DNA of 64,000 bases, taken from the NCBI GenBank assembly GCA_030533445.1, contig CM060062.1, positions 17,626,164 to 17,690,163 of the forward strand, given 5' to 3'. The position numbers were made by a program, and so were the translations under genes. Below the pieces are notes generated by a model. That model worked only from the letters and a program-made list of their open reading frames with translations, was not told the origin of the DNA and searched no databases. Shown piece after piece: positions 49,956 through 60,546 of this stretch (position 1 is the stretch's first letter; each line of letters starts with the position of its first letter). This DNA is from Cyprinodon diabolis (lineage: Eukaryota; Chordata; Actinopteri; Cyprinodontiformes; Cyprinodontidae).

Positions 49956-50215
49956 ATTATTTATATAACACCAATTCACAACACACGTCATCTCAAGGCA
50001 CTTTACAGTTCACCATATCATACAGTTAAATTAGTAAAAGTTTTATATCTAAGGGAAACCAGTTGATTGCATCGACTCACTAACTTGAAGGCAATCCCTC
50101 TCACTAAGCATGCTTGTAGCAGCAGTGGAGAGGAAAACTCCTTTTTAACAGGAAAAAAACTCCAACAGAACCAGGCTCAACCTGATTGTAAAAGGTTCAA
50201 CCTGGAGAATCTGAT
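49937..50215 (+). repeat. Dispersed fish repeat, copy 1
   Basis: cagttcagtttc then tttatataacaccaattcacaacac, catctcaaggcactttacagttcacc, gaaaccagttgattg, tcgactcac, taagcatgcttgtagcag and aaccaggctcaacctg. It cuts off the ATPase-like remnant at its 5' side. It is a diverged direct copy of the repeat at 50262. Confidence 0.85.
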
Positions 50216-50261
50216 ATAATCTGTATCTTGTGCATTAAACAACGCACTATGTTTTCACAAT

Positions 50262-50500
50262 TTAATTCAGTTCAGTTTATTTATATAGCGGCAATTCACA
50301 ACATGTGTCATCTCAAGGCACTTTACAGTTCACCAGATCATACATTCAAATTGATTCAACATTTTCTAAGGAAAACCAGTTGATTGTATCGACTCATTGA
50401 CTCGAAGGTAATCCCTCAAAATAAGCATGCTTGTAGCACGGTGGAGAGGAAAAACACCCTTTTAACAAGAAGACACCTCCAGCAGAACCAGGCTCAGTGT
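50262..50500 (+). repeat. Dispersed fish repeat, copy 2
   Basis: The order of segments is the same as at 49937-50215 (aattcagttcagtttattta, gcaattcacaac, ctcaaggcactttacagttc, ccagttgattgtatcgact, taagcatgcttgtagcac, aaccaggctca), at a spacing of about 325 bp. Confidence 0.85.
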
Positions 50501-50525
50501 GAGCGGACATCTGCCGAGGCCGAGT

Positions 50526-50656
50526 ACAAGGGGACAGAAGCAGAGATATAAAAAGGACAATTGGAAAAGGCGTCCCTGTCCAAGAAACAGATAGCCAGGC
50601 AGACCAGCTCTGAACCAGCGCCCATGTCAGAGGATGACATGGGCGCTGGTTCAGAT
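50526..50656 (+). repeat. Dispersed element fragment, paralogous to 62806-62935
   Basis: gacagaagcagagatataaaaagg, aattggaaaag, gtccaagaaacagatagccaggcagacca and ctctgaaccagcgcccatgtcagag align with gacagaagcagacataaag, aactggaaaag, gtccagaaaacacaaagccagacaga and ctctgagccagctcccatgtcagag at 62806-62935. Family not recognised. Confidence 0.75.
50609..50655. repeat. Perfect 21-bp inverted repeat, 5-nt loop
   Basis: The arms 50609-50629 (begin tctgaaccagcgccc) and 50635-50655 are exact reverse complements, separated by gagga. The paralogous copy near 62898 has the left arm only. This gives a strong local foldback. Confidence 0.97.
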
Positions 50657-50759
50657 GACATGGGGATTTGGCTCAGATCTACCACCATCCTCCTCCAAAC
50701 TCCCATAAAGAGAGCGCCAGAGCAAGACTCATTGCATGGACCATACCCCACTCTATAGC

Positions 50760-52595
50760 AAAGAGCTGACAGGTCTTCTGGTGATTGGATTATAAGAAAA
50801 TAATTGCCTGAGTTGTATACATTCTTGTGAATGGCAAAAACAATGAAATTACCTTATATTTTGCAAATCATAGTTTGAGATATGCATAGTATAGATATTG
50901 ATACCCTTATTCTTCATGGTATAAATCTGGCTTATGCCAGGTTATAGCACAACATCCTGATGGAGAATGTGCATCCAGTAATGTGAAAATACAACATTAT
51001 TGAGTTATTCAGAAGGGCAATAATCTTAAGCATCCAAAACAGTCCACTTCCTAATAACTCAGAAAACAAACCCAAGATGATTTTTGTAGCGGTCAAACTC
51101 CAGCCCTAATTAGATGAAGATGCTGTAGCATGATCTTAAACAGACCTCATTATTGGAGAAGTGTGGCTGAGTGAAAACACTACCACAAATACATTCCTTC
51201 ACAACGATGTAATTGAACCAGCAATCCAAACATTAATAAATACTGCAACTGATGTTTATCAGTAAAATATTTCAATGAAAGAACATCCATTTATCTATTC
51301 CTAAAGCGACGTACAACTCTTTGACCTTAAGACACACACACACAAATTCATTCATTCTTAATTTTGAAGTTGTCCTGTACACAGAGAGTTGATGGAGAAA
51401 ACCTAAACATGACTAAAAAGATAACCTCATTGGCTTAGTTAAAAGTAAACAAGTTGACCACAAATATTGGACACAAAAACTAAAGGCTAAAGGCGTTAAA
51501 TAGGATCTTACTGAAAGATAAAACTTCACTGGCTTGAAAACCCAGTGCTGTTTCAGTAAACCTGCCTCCAGATGGAAGAGTGGAAAATTAATTATCCAAA
51601 ACTTTATATTTAAGCATGCTAATCCTTTGGAACAATTGTAGAACATGACGGGACGACATTGAATGTAGGAAAATTTGTTTCAGAACTCTCTCCTTAAAGC
51701 ATAAGTGACAGAAGAGTAGATCCCACAGTCGACTATCAAGTCATTTTTTTTTCTGGTTTATTTTTGTAAAATAATTCAACTTTCTCCATGATGCCTGTAA
51801 AGGAGGTTTGCAGAATAATAATAATAATAAAAAAAAAACTCAACCGATGATTTTCCTCTCCCCTGGCCTTCTGTGCATCCTTCCCTCAATTCCACTCAGT
51901 TTGCAACCAGGGGAAAAAAAGTCACAGAAGCAGATCAAATGCTCACAAGTGATCAATCTAAGCAGGAGGAAGAATTGTCATGATTTACAGCCTTTAATAC
52001 TGTTATTTACAATTGTGTCAAATAGCCCAATAGGAGGTAACTCACGGGTGCTTCTCAATACAGACAGAGGAAATAGAGATAGGTAGAGTATAATTATCTG
52101 AATGACAGAGAACAGAAATAAAATTGGAAATGCACATAGTGCACACTATGCAGCCACAGAAAGGGGGTATTAGAAAAGCTCATAATTCAAAAAAACAATT
52201 CAGAAGTACAGCTTTTCCTTCAATATTGGGAGTTGACACTAAACTAAGATGTGACACTGCATAACAATATGGACATCTTTTTTTCTACGTATCTAATAGG
52301 TATATGTCAGAAGCAAAGACAATGAGTGGAGTACTAAGAATCCTCAGCCAGGCAAATTATTAATATGCACTAACAGTTATATGCGAAAAGTCAATGATCT
52401 GATAAAATAAACAGGATCAATGGTCAAACTATTCTTGATTTTTGTTTCATGTACATCTTCAAAAGATGTGAATATTTAATTGCAATAAAATGTATTAATA
52501 AACTTACAGAGTGACTCGGTCTGAATGTTAATAAAAACATCTCTTTGATCTTGCTGAGCTTCAGCCTTATATCCGTTTCCTGGTGAAGTTGCAGA
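50760..52595. other. AT-rich stretch, no gene seen
   Basis: Short open frames only. A small (aat)n/poly(A) tract lies at about 51815-51838. No RNA gene or transposon terminus recognised. Confidence 0.5.
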
Positions 52596-52710
52596 AATGG
52601 GTTTTCGACCCCCAATTTTATTTTTATTTTTATTAACACATCAGTCGAATGTTGTTTTTGTCGTTTTTGTTCTTGTCTGGTATAATATTTCTAGCTGCTG
52701 GCTAGCTCAT

Positions 52711-52835
52711 AGCGGCTTGCTGGCTCAATTGGTAAGTCACCCGTCCTGCAAACAGGAAGCCTGGGTTAGTATTCCAGCTGGGGGGAACAAGCAGCCAGTG
52801 TGGTTCCTTAGACAAGACCCTTCACAATAATGACT
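52711..52835 (+). mobile_element. tRNA-derived SINE, copy 1
   Basis: A tRNA-like head carries an A-box-like tggctcaattgg (52721-52732) and a B-box-like ggttagtattcc (52764-52775; canonical GGTTCGANTCC). It is followed by a non-tRNA body ending near gacaagacccttcac. These are the internal RNA polymerase III promoter elements of tRNA-derived SINEs. The B box is mutated, so it is probably inactive. Confidence 0.6.
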
Positions 52836-52840
52836 TCTTT

Positions 52841-52955
52841 GGGTAGTGGTGGCCTAGTGCTTAGGGCATTGTGCTTGGAATCCACAGGTTCTGAGTCCAA
52901 GCCCCACTCCCACAGACTGCCACTCTGGGTCCCTGAGCAAAGACCCTGTGATAGC
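52841..52955 (+). mobile_element. tRNA-derived SINE, copy 2
   Basis: The A-box-like tggcctagtgcttagg (52849 on) and B-box-like ggttctgagtcc (52887-52898) are followed by a body with cccacagactgccactctgg and gtccctgagcaaagaccct. The body is closely like a common teleost tRNA-derived SINE. It lies only about 10 bp downstream of copy 1, whose tail shares the gacaagaccct motif. Confidence 0.65.
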
Positions 52956-55937
52956 CTGCTGTCACACTCTGAAGCTGTGTGGTAACTTTTACATTTTTCA
53001 TTTTCAAAATGAGTTGCACATTTCATATATTTTCATTAGCCTGACTTTAAGTTAGCTTTTTGCAGTGCACACATTAAGTCAACTTTATTTGTCAGGTTGT
53101 TTTTTTTTTTGTCAAGATGCAATTGAATAATTTCTTTTTTCTTTGAGTTGCCAGTTTCCTTGCGATCTTTGTAATGGGAAGGGACATTTGTTTATCATTT
53201 GTTTAAATATTCTTAGTTTGGGTAATTTTGTTTTAGTTAAATTATAAAAAGTATTATTAAAGTATTTAGTGTCTTGCCAGTATTTATCTGTTTAATTAAG
53301 TTTATTTGTTTATTAGTTAGTCAGTTATTCCCCTTGTGTGTCAACAGTGGTGTGATCAGCCACTATTTAAGTTTCCCTCATGTCTTGTTTGTTAGGTCAG
53401 TTTGTGCTTGGGTTCTTTATGTTAAAGCCTGAATTGAATTCTGTTTTTGTTGACCTCTGTTTTGGGCCCAGTTTATCATTTTTTTTAACACTTTTTTGGA
53501 ATAAATTAAGACTTTTTTTTGAAAAATTTCAGCAGTTTTCTGGCTGGTTTGTGCAAATCCCTCACAAGCCTTAACCCCTACAGTGCTCCCCGTGCGCCGC
53601 AGAAGGATAGCCCACTGCTCCTCAAGGGGATTGTTTAAATGCAGAGAGTTAATTTTGTTGCTCTGTACTGGTGATAGCATAATGAAAAAAAATATCTTTG
53701 ATAGCAGATCCTGGAACCATTTCCATGTCCATTATCTGGATTATCTCTGTTGATCCATGCTCCCAATTTAAATTACATTACTTGTCTTCTCCTTTATCTA
53801 ATTAGGATTTACATAAGATATATGAGTTGTTTGGAACCCGATTAGTTTGTGAAAACATTATCAGACCTTAGTAAGGTGAATAAGAAAATAATGAATTTAA
53901 ACCTGCAATAGAAAGAGCTTTCATAAATAATGCATCTTTCAGACTGTTTTTGATTATCTGAACTGATTAAAAGAATTATTTAAAAATAAAAATTATAGAT
54001 TAAAATAGCCTGATCCTCAGAAGGTCTGCATTTCCTAAAATTTGTGCAAATGTCTTGGAGAGAGAGAGTTAGGGGTGTGAAAACGTGCATCTCTTACTCC
54101 CCACAACAGGGCATTTCTGTCTCTCCTGCTACAACTACATGGTCTAACTCATCCTTTTTTACAAAGACCTTCAACTGCCAGTAGACTACACAATCTGTTC
54201 ATTTTAATGAGGAGAACCTAATGGGTTTGCACATCTTACGGGTCCTTTAGTTTAGGTCTGAAAATCCAATGGCGATATAAAGAAACATATAATCAATTTC
54301 TTGTAGAAGTGTATTCATACTTATTTTATGCACATCTGATGCAATTGTTATACTGTTACACAGATCAGGGAAAGTGAGACTGATTAACTGAAATAATCTT
54401 TTGCTGTTCTGACAGAATTTTCCAGAAACCTGCTCATTTGTATCCTTAAACTAAAACCTTAGCTTTATGGTCAAAAAATCCAAAGGATGTCACTCTACAA
54501 TAGGTAGGAAATACCTACCGGTAAATATTGTTTGGTACATATTGGTGATTAATTTTTGACATGCTTCATGATAATGGAAAAGCCATAAGTGTAGAAAATA
54601 TGTGATGAGGGCATGTTTCCAAATTGCCCTTATCATTTATTTTACTGATTCAGAATTGATGAAGTCAGAAACTGATTTGGCAGCAATAGCAAAGGCAAAG
54701 AAGGTTTTTCTTACTGGTTGCATTATACACTTAAGAAAAATCTCCTGTATTAGTTGTATTTCTGAATTAGGAAGCAGAGTGCAGAAAGGAAAAGATTTGC
54801 CCCAAACATCAAGAAATACTCTTTGCATAAAGATTTTCTAAAACCTATGGTACATTAACTCAAACAAAATATCAAGCTTTTGGCCATAACAAAAAAAAAA
54901 TTGTTTGGCACTAAACAATACTTCACATTGGCAAAGAACCCCCTCCCAACAAAAAAAAAAGAAGAAAAAAGAAAGCACAAATGTGGAAGCAGAATCATCT
55001 CATCATCAAGTAGCACTTCAAATCAGTTTTTAATCTCAAAGCTTTAGGTTTCTACATAATAAGGATTTCCTTTTTTAGGATTCCAGGTTATCCAAACCAA
55101 TAATATAATAACTTGGTTGGAAAGAAATTAAAGTCTTTGAATTGCCCAGCCAAGCCTATGCTGAATTTGATAGGATTTTCTGGAGTCACCTAGGGAGGGC
55201 TGTGAACAAGATATAGCCTCACAGTTTGACATAGTTGGATCATTTCCACAAGCAAACCTGGGCAGAAATTGCTACTTAATTTTGTAGCTATAAAAAGCTC
55301 TTCATAAAACAAAATGGGGTTCGACAAAGTATTGAATTTCCTGTGCGTGTGTGTGTATGTGTGTGTTGGTTTTAGGTGGATTAACTGGACATTTTGCCTA
55401 ACTACACACAACGCCATGAGGACATTTCGAATAAGCCGACAGTGCCGATCTTATCATAATTATTGCGGTATAAATTTGATTGGAGGTTCTTTTGAATCAG
55501 GCAAGTGTGTGTGTGTTCACATGAAAAATTGTTTGATGTCAGCCATAAACCCCCTTTTCTAGTCTAAAAAGATTTAATCAATAGGGAACACCGTTCAACG
55601 ATCCACTCAATCCAAGAAATCAAAGCTATGATGGTTCTTAAATTATATTCACAGTTTGTGTTTATCTGACCTTTCAAAAGGTGTTACAACTCTGGTATTT
55701 TAGGAGGGAATTCACAAAAACTCTGACCTTTTCTTAATTTGGCAGTACAATACACAGCTAAGCTGTTAAACAGGCCCTGCATACTACTTGGATGTAAAAT
55801 AATTGCAATCATGGCTTTTTCAATCTGCGGCCTACCTTTTTGAAGCAGGAAAAAGACTAATACAAAGTGAATCCAGTGGAACGTTTTATTTATTAACTGG
55901 AATGAGTGACAATAGTTGAACAAACTTTTAGCTCTGA
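52956..55937. other. AT-rich stretch; weak LTR-like segment, no gene seen
   Basis: Between about 53089 and 53581 the sequence begins TGTCAGG, has ctatttaag (TATA-like), a poly(A) signal aataaa near 53501 and ends ccctaca, so it could be an old solo LTR. No matching target duplication flanks it. The rest has short open frames only (a 79-codon frame at 54602-54841), and a (gt)n tract lies at about 55342-55370. Confidence 0.35.
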
Positions 55938-56051
55938 AAATGGTATCGGTGCCCTATTTGTTGGTACTCGCCGATAACGATACAGATACCACCGTTTTAG
56001 TGCAGTATTGAGGCCCCGCCCGACACTGGAATCGATATCGGTGCAACACTA
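55938..56051 (-). mobile_element. hAT-type MITE terminal fragment
   Basis: Read on the minus strand the sequence starts TAGTGTTGCACCGATATCG, then ttccagtgtcggg, tatcgttatcggcgagtacc and caccgatacc. This is the terminus and subterminal (ATCGG-rich) structure of the abundant TAGNGNTGCACCGAT hAT family in fish. The other end is missing. Confidence 0.6.
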
Positions 56052-56448
56052 GAGATTTATCAAACTAACTTAGCAGACTGAAAATAAATTACCCACAATT
56101 ATTAGTACTTCTAGCATCACTGGACTGTAAAATCATCATTATTTGTTAATAAATTGCTTTTTTCTGCTACCAAAAATATAAAACAATCTGATCTCAACAG
56201 AAAGCCATAGCATTCTGAATGACAGATAACATCACTGCAAAGCACTGTAAAATTTACAATTCATATAATAGATTTTTTTTTATATATATATTTGGCACTA
56301 ACTGTGTGAAACACAAAAAAAAGAAAATGTAGATTTTAAATACATTTTTTTTAAATGTATACATGTGTTGAAAATAGTTATTAAGAAATGTGACATTGTA
56401 AATGCTTTAAACATGCCCACTCATAGCCCAAGGAACAACTTTGCCTTC

Positions 56449-57027
56449 TTAATATTTTTTAATGTCTTGCAAGGGTCCTATTATAATGCTAAATGCAGTG
56501 TTTAGATAAAAGTAAATCTGTTGGGCTAAACTCATGTTTTCATATTGAAGTTCTTTGATCATCCAGTCTCTGGAGCTTAAGGCTCTGTGAAACTCAATCT
56601 TAGAAATCATATTACCTCCGGTCTTTTTGTCAGCTCCATGTCCTCCATGAACAGCTTTCTTACTTTGAAGTTGTAAAAGTGGATTTCTTCCTGGATTTTC
56701 AGGCTTTGCAGCTTTAGCTGGTCTCTCAACACGAGCTGGGGCTGGTTGCAATGGCTTCACCACAGGCTTAGAAGCACAAACTTGACTCAAAGCGGGTCCA
56801 GCTGCTATTTTTGGAGCATTTTCTGGCTTTTTCTTACTTTTAAGAACTTGAGCCCAAGTCACATTTCCAGAAGGGTTTGTAGCTGTGCTACCAGATGTAA
56901 CTCCCATAGTATTACCTGATTTAGATATGGTTGACATGGCGGCTATAACGTTTAATTCACCTGATTTGCAAATGAAAAAGGACGAATTGGTCAATTCCAG
57001 CCTTAGTTGCTGATTCAAGTCAGCCTC
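56449..57027 (-). CDS. Candidate host-gene exon, unrecognised protein
   Basis: On the minus strand, ttttattgttttccttag (a polypyrimidine tract plus AG at 57028-57029) is followed at 57027 by an uninterrupted frame of 192 codons to a stop at 56449. It starts EADLNQQLRLELTNSSFFIC. An internal ATG at 56937 lies in gccgccATGt, a strong Kozak context, and would give 162 residues. The middle (about residues 65-140) is rich in Lys, Pro, Ala and Ser and looks disordered; the tail is less polar (LAQQIYFYLNTAF). Potential donors (ggag-gtaata near 56614, caaa-gtaaga near 56668) mean the exon could end earlier and the tail be intronic. I do not recognise the family. It is unlike the nearby transposon sequences, but an unknown transposon gene is not excluded. 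Confidence 0.4.
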   Translation of the reverse strand, partial: EADLNQQLRLELTNSSFFICKSGELNVIAAMSTISKSGNTMGVTSGSTATNPSGNVTWAQVLKSKKKPENAPKIAAGPALSQVCASKPVVKPLQPAPARVERPAKAAKPENPGRNPLLQLQSKKAVHGGHGADKKTGGNMISKIEFHRALSSRDWMIKELQYENMSLAQQIYFYLNTAFSIIIGPLQDIKKY

Positions 57028-57186
57028 CTAAGGAAAACAATAAAATTGTTGGTTGGATTAAAACACAAAGCTTTGTTTTAAACTAAAAGCTTCTTTTTCT
57101 GATAACTGGGCAGATTTGTTCTGTGGAAAAGTCTTTACTTTTCTAATTACAAGGAGTTAACTCAAGAGATGCACACGCTACAGGAG

Positions 57187-57194
57187 ACTTCCGG
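57187..57194 (-). promoter_or_regulatory. ETS-type site upstream of the minus-strand exon
   Basis: CCGGAAGT on the minus strand is the consensus ETS-family binding site, common near start sites of housekeeping genes. It lies about 160 bp upstream of the candidate exon. Confidence 0.3.
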
Positions 57195-57263
57195 AAATGG
57201 AATGCTTGGTAGTATTCTGATGTATGTAATGATGTCATGGGTCATGTGATCAGAATTCTAAAG

Positions 57264-57297
57264 TATGTGGGCGGGGACTATAAACTCCGCCCACATA
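57264..57297. promoter_or_regulatory. 11-bp GC-rich inverted repeat around a TATAA
   Basis: TATGTGGGCGG (57264-57274) and CCGCCCACATA (57287-57297) are exact inverted copies separated by ggactataaact. GC-box-like arms around a TATAA core could be promoter-like, or could be a piece of a foldback element. Confidence 0.35.
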
Positions 57298-57528
57298 AGT
57301 CAAGCCTGGCTGTAGGTTCTACATACTCTGAAAAAATAATTCAACAGTTTTTGGCTTTTCCTTAATCATATTTAGTTACTTTAACATTTTTTTATTATTA
57401 TTTTAGTAGGGTAGGACATAAAACATTTTTTTTTTTTTTACAGTTTCCTGTCTGGCAATGTGGCAATAAGAATAATTGTCTTGATGCCAAAACGAGCCCA
57501 ACAGATTTTAGTTTCACAAGTGTAGCAG

Positions 57529-57544
57529 TATGGCAATTGCCATA
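57529..57544. repeat. 16-bp perfect palindrome
   Basis: TATGGCAATTGCCATA is self-complementary without a spacer. Function unknown. Confidence 0.9.
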
Positions 57545-57751
57545 TTGCTCCGCTTGTTTCATGCATATAAATTGCTTTATTATAATTATGCAGGGAGATT
57601 TACAGATTATATTGATACTGCAATGTAAGTAGAACAGAAGAGGAAAAACAGAAAAAAAGGAGAAAAGATGAAAGAAAGAGGAGATAAAAGGGAGATAATG
57701 ATAATTATGATGATGATATTTATAATTTTTAAAAACAAACGGGAGTGTCTA

Positions 57752-58021
57752 TGACGTCATCCGCAAAGCGGAGTCTGTATGACGTCATCCGTGCGTGCCG
57801 GCTACCATTCATTCCTTCTGTCCGCTGAACATCTGCTAGTTTTACTCACATGCCTGGAAGATGTCTAGTGCTACTACCACAGATGATCACGCTCTCGAGA
57901 TGGAATTGAACGATTCAGATTAGCTAGCCCAATGAATAGAAGGGGTAGAGCGTAGCTGCCTGTTGCCCGGGCTGCCTGTCACAACTCCAGTCTGGCGCGA
58001 GGATGACGTCATACATGCACC
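57752..58021. promoter_or_regulatory. Cluster of three CRE palindromes
   Basis: The exact sequence TGACGTCA occurs at 57752-57759, 57780-57787 and 58014-58021. The first two lie in a 28-bp tandem duplication (tatgacgtcatccg twice). The interval is GC-richer than its surroundings and holds ATG (57861) opening a 20-codon frame, MSSATTTDDHALEMELNDSD, that ends at 57921. CRE sites bind CREB/ATF factors. The cluster could be a promoter with a short first exon, or part of an unrecognised transposon. Confidence 0.4.
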
Positions 58022-58479
58022 GCTTTGTTTTTAAAAGATATAAATATAAAAAATATAACCGCGGATGTCTGGAGGACAGTGATTCGCCTACATGTTATTA
58101 AGGCTGGCGTACCATAAAGAATAAATTATGAGCAGTTTAGTTTGTGCCTTACAAAACAACAAAACCTAATATCTTCAGAACAGCTCCAAATGACACAAAA
58201 CTCATATGGTTGAGTAAAACATGATGGAATAATGTCAAATCAAGGGGCCAATGTAAAAAAAAAAAAAAAAAAAAAACGCTGTTCCCCTTTAAGACCAAAG
58301 CTTTTACTTCAATAAGTGAGATCAATTTAATTCAACACAGATGAAATAACTATTCAGCTTTTAAAAGACTCTGTTCCACAGAAAATAACCGTTGTTGTGT
58401 CCACATTGAAAAAGCAGAACGTTTAGTCTTCAGTTTAAATCCATTAATGCAATGAGTTAGGTTCATCACAATTGAGGTA

Positions 58480-58530
58480 ATATATATATATATATATATA
58501 TACACATATGTGTATATGTATATATGTATG

Positions 58531-58608
<78 letters not shown>

Positions 58609-58636
58609 CACATATGTGTATATGTATATATGTATG

Positions 58637-58675
<39 letters not shown>
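58480..58675. repeat. (TA)n microsatellite, left part
   Basis: TA repeats are interrupted by cacatatgtgtatatg and gtatgtatg blocks. It is split from the right part (62142-62237) by the nested transposons. Confidence 0.95.
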
Positions 58676-58678
<3 letters not shown>

Positions 58679-59880
58679 GGATGGAACGGTTTATGAAAAC
58701 CGTCCAAACCGTTCGGTTCGACTGTCTCGGTTCGATTTGCGTGTGTTTCGTTCGGTTCATGCGCGGCTCCTTTTTCTCATAGGCGAAGCGTTTACATTCC
58801 CGAGCAGAAGGTGGCGGTACTGCGACCAAAACCAACCACCAGTAGAAAACAAGAAGAAGAAGAAGCGAAGCAGCGTAGCCGAACGTAGCAGAAAAAAATC
58901 AGTTGTTGTGGAGAATTGTGTCGGTATGGCGAGTGGGAAAGAACAGGAGTTGGAAGTAGGGTGGCCAGATGTCCAGCTTTAAGGCGGACAGTCCGGATTT
59001 TCATTGCACTGTCTGGCGTCCGGCGCCGCATCCAGCCGGACGTGTATTTGTCTTTCTTTACCCCCAGATTCCACATACTCCGTCAGCGCTCCACTCGGCT
59101 CACGTACGTTGTGCGGAGTACTTGTCTGTCATGTAAATCAATGAGATCTGTTCCACATCCTCCGCTACTCCTCCGCACGTCTCTGTCCACGTACGTCTTC
59201 TCCGTCCTTCACCGTCAAAATACGGAACTGAGCTCTTTTTTTGCTCCGCTCCGGTCAGTCCAGATCAAGACCCGCAATTGCAATCACACCAAACAGGAAA
59301 AAGAATGTACAGAAGACCCGGTTTGTCAAATTAAATTATAGTAAAAACAGATCGGTAACTAGAAATTAAAGCATAATTCGTATATATCCAAAAAACTAAG
59401 AGCAATTAATTAAATAATTGGATGCAGACTATTGGTGCTTCAACAGACCAGGAAGAAGTTGTGAGATTCTAGAGCGCATCTTACAACTTTAAAAGAAAAT
59501 TCCTATTGCAGGAATGGATGAAGAGATGATGAGTTTGGAAGCAGAGAACAAACAGAGTTCATACAAACTATGTATGATCCTGTTTATCCCTGTTACAAAA
59601 ATCCACAGAGAGAAAATATTTGGGCAGAAACTGAACATCTGCTGGATGATGATGGGGATTTTTTTTAATATGTCATATTATATTAAACGTTCACAGGGTT
59701 TATACAGGAATGAGGAACTCTAATTTAATGCTAATAGAAATAATTTTAATGCCATCAACAAGTAACATGTACACAAGTTATTAGTTTACATGAAATAAGG
59801 AGCTGTAAGCACAGTTCCATGACTGAAGTTTGTATATATATCTATATATATCTATATATAGATATATATAGATGTATATC

Positions 59881-60244
<364 letters not shown>

Positions 60245-60464
60245 TAACATGGTGAAATCATCTTTACTCTGGACAGGCTGCAGCCATGTCATGAATTCCT
60301 CTTGTTCAGCCACTTTTTAAAATTTGTATTGTTCTATTCTCTAGCTCTTTCTCCGCCTCAAGCTTCTTTTCCAAACAACTGCTTTATGATCAATTGCAGC
60401 AGTTCTGAGCAAATTAATCGTGTCAAAAAATGGTCACTTTTAAAACACCACAATGTATTAAATA

Positions 60465-60493
60465 CACTATATTGCCAAAAGTATTTGCTCACC
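60465..60493 (+). repeat. Tc1 terminal inverted repeat, left
   Basis: 29 bp, exact reverse complement of 61684-61712, and immediately preceded by TA. Confidence 0.96.
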
Positions 60494-60546
60494 TGCCTTG
60501 ACTCACATATGAGCTTAAGTGACATCCCGTTCCTAATCCATAGGGT

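Noticed and set aside
53089..53581. A possible solo LTR (TGTCAGG...ccctaca with TATA-like and aataaa signals).
   Set aside because: No target duplication at the proposed ends, and the motifs are short enough to be chance. Mentioned only as a weak possibility in the stretch entry.
58350..58835. Tyr/Ile-rich frames across the TA tract, and SIYL/SIHP frames at 59842-60313.
   Set aside because: They are translations of (TA)n and (TAGA)n/(TGGA)n microsatellites.
59514..59723. A 69-codon frame beginning MDEEMMSLEAENKQ, faintly like the start of a Copia-type reverse transcriptase.
   Set aside because: The similarity is limited to a few acidic residues and no downstream RT motif follows.
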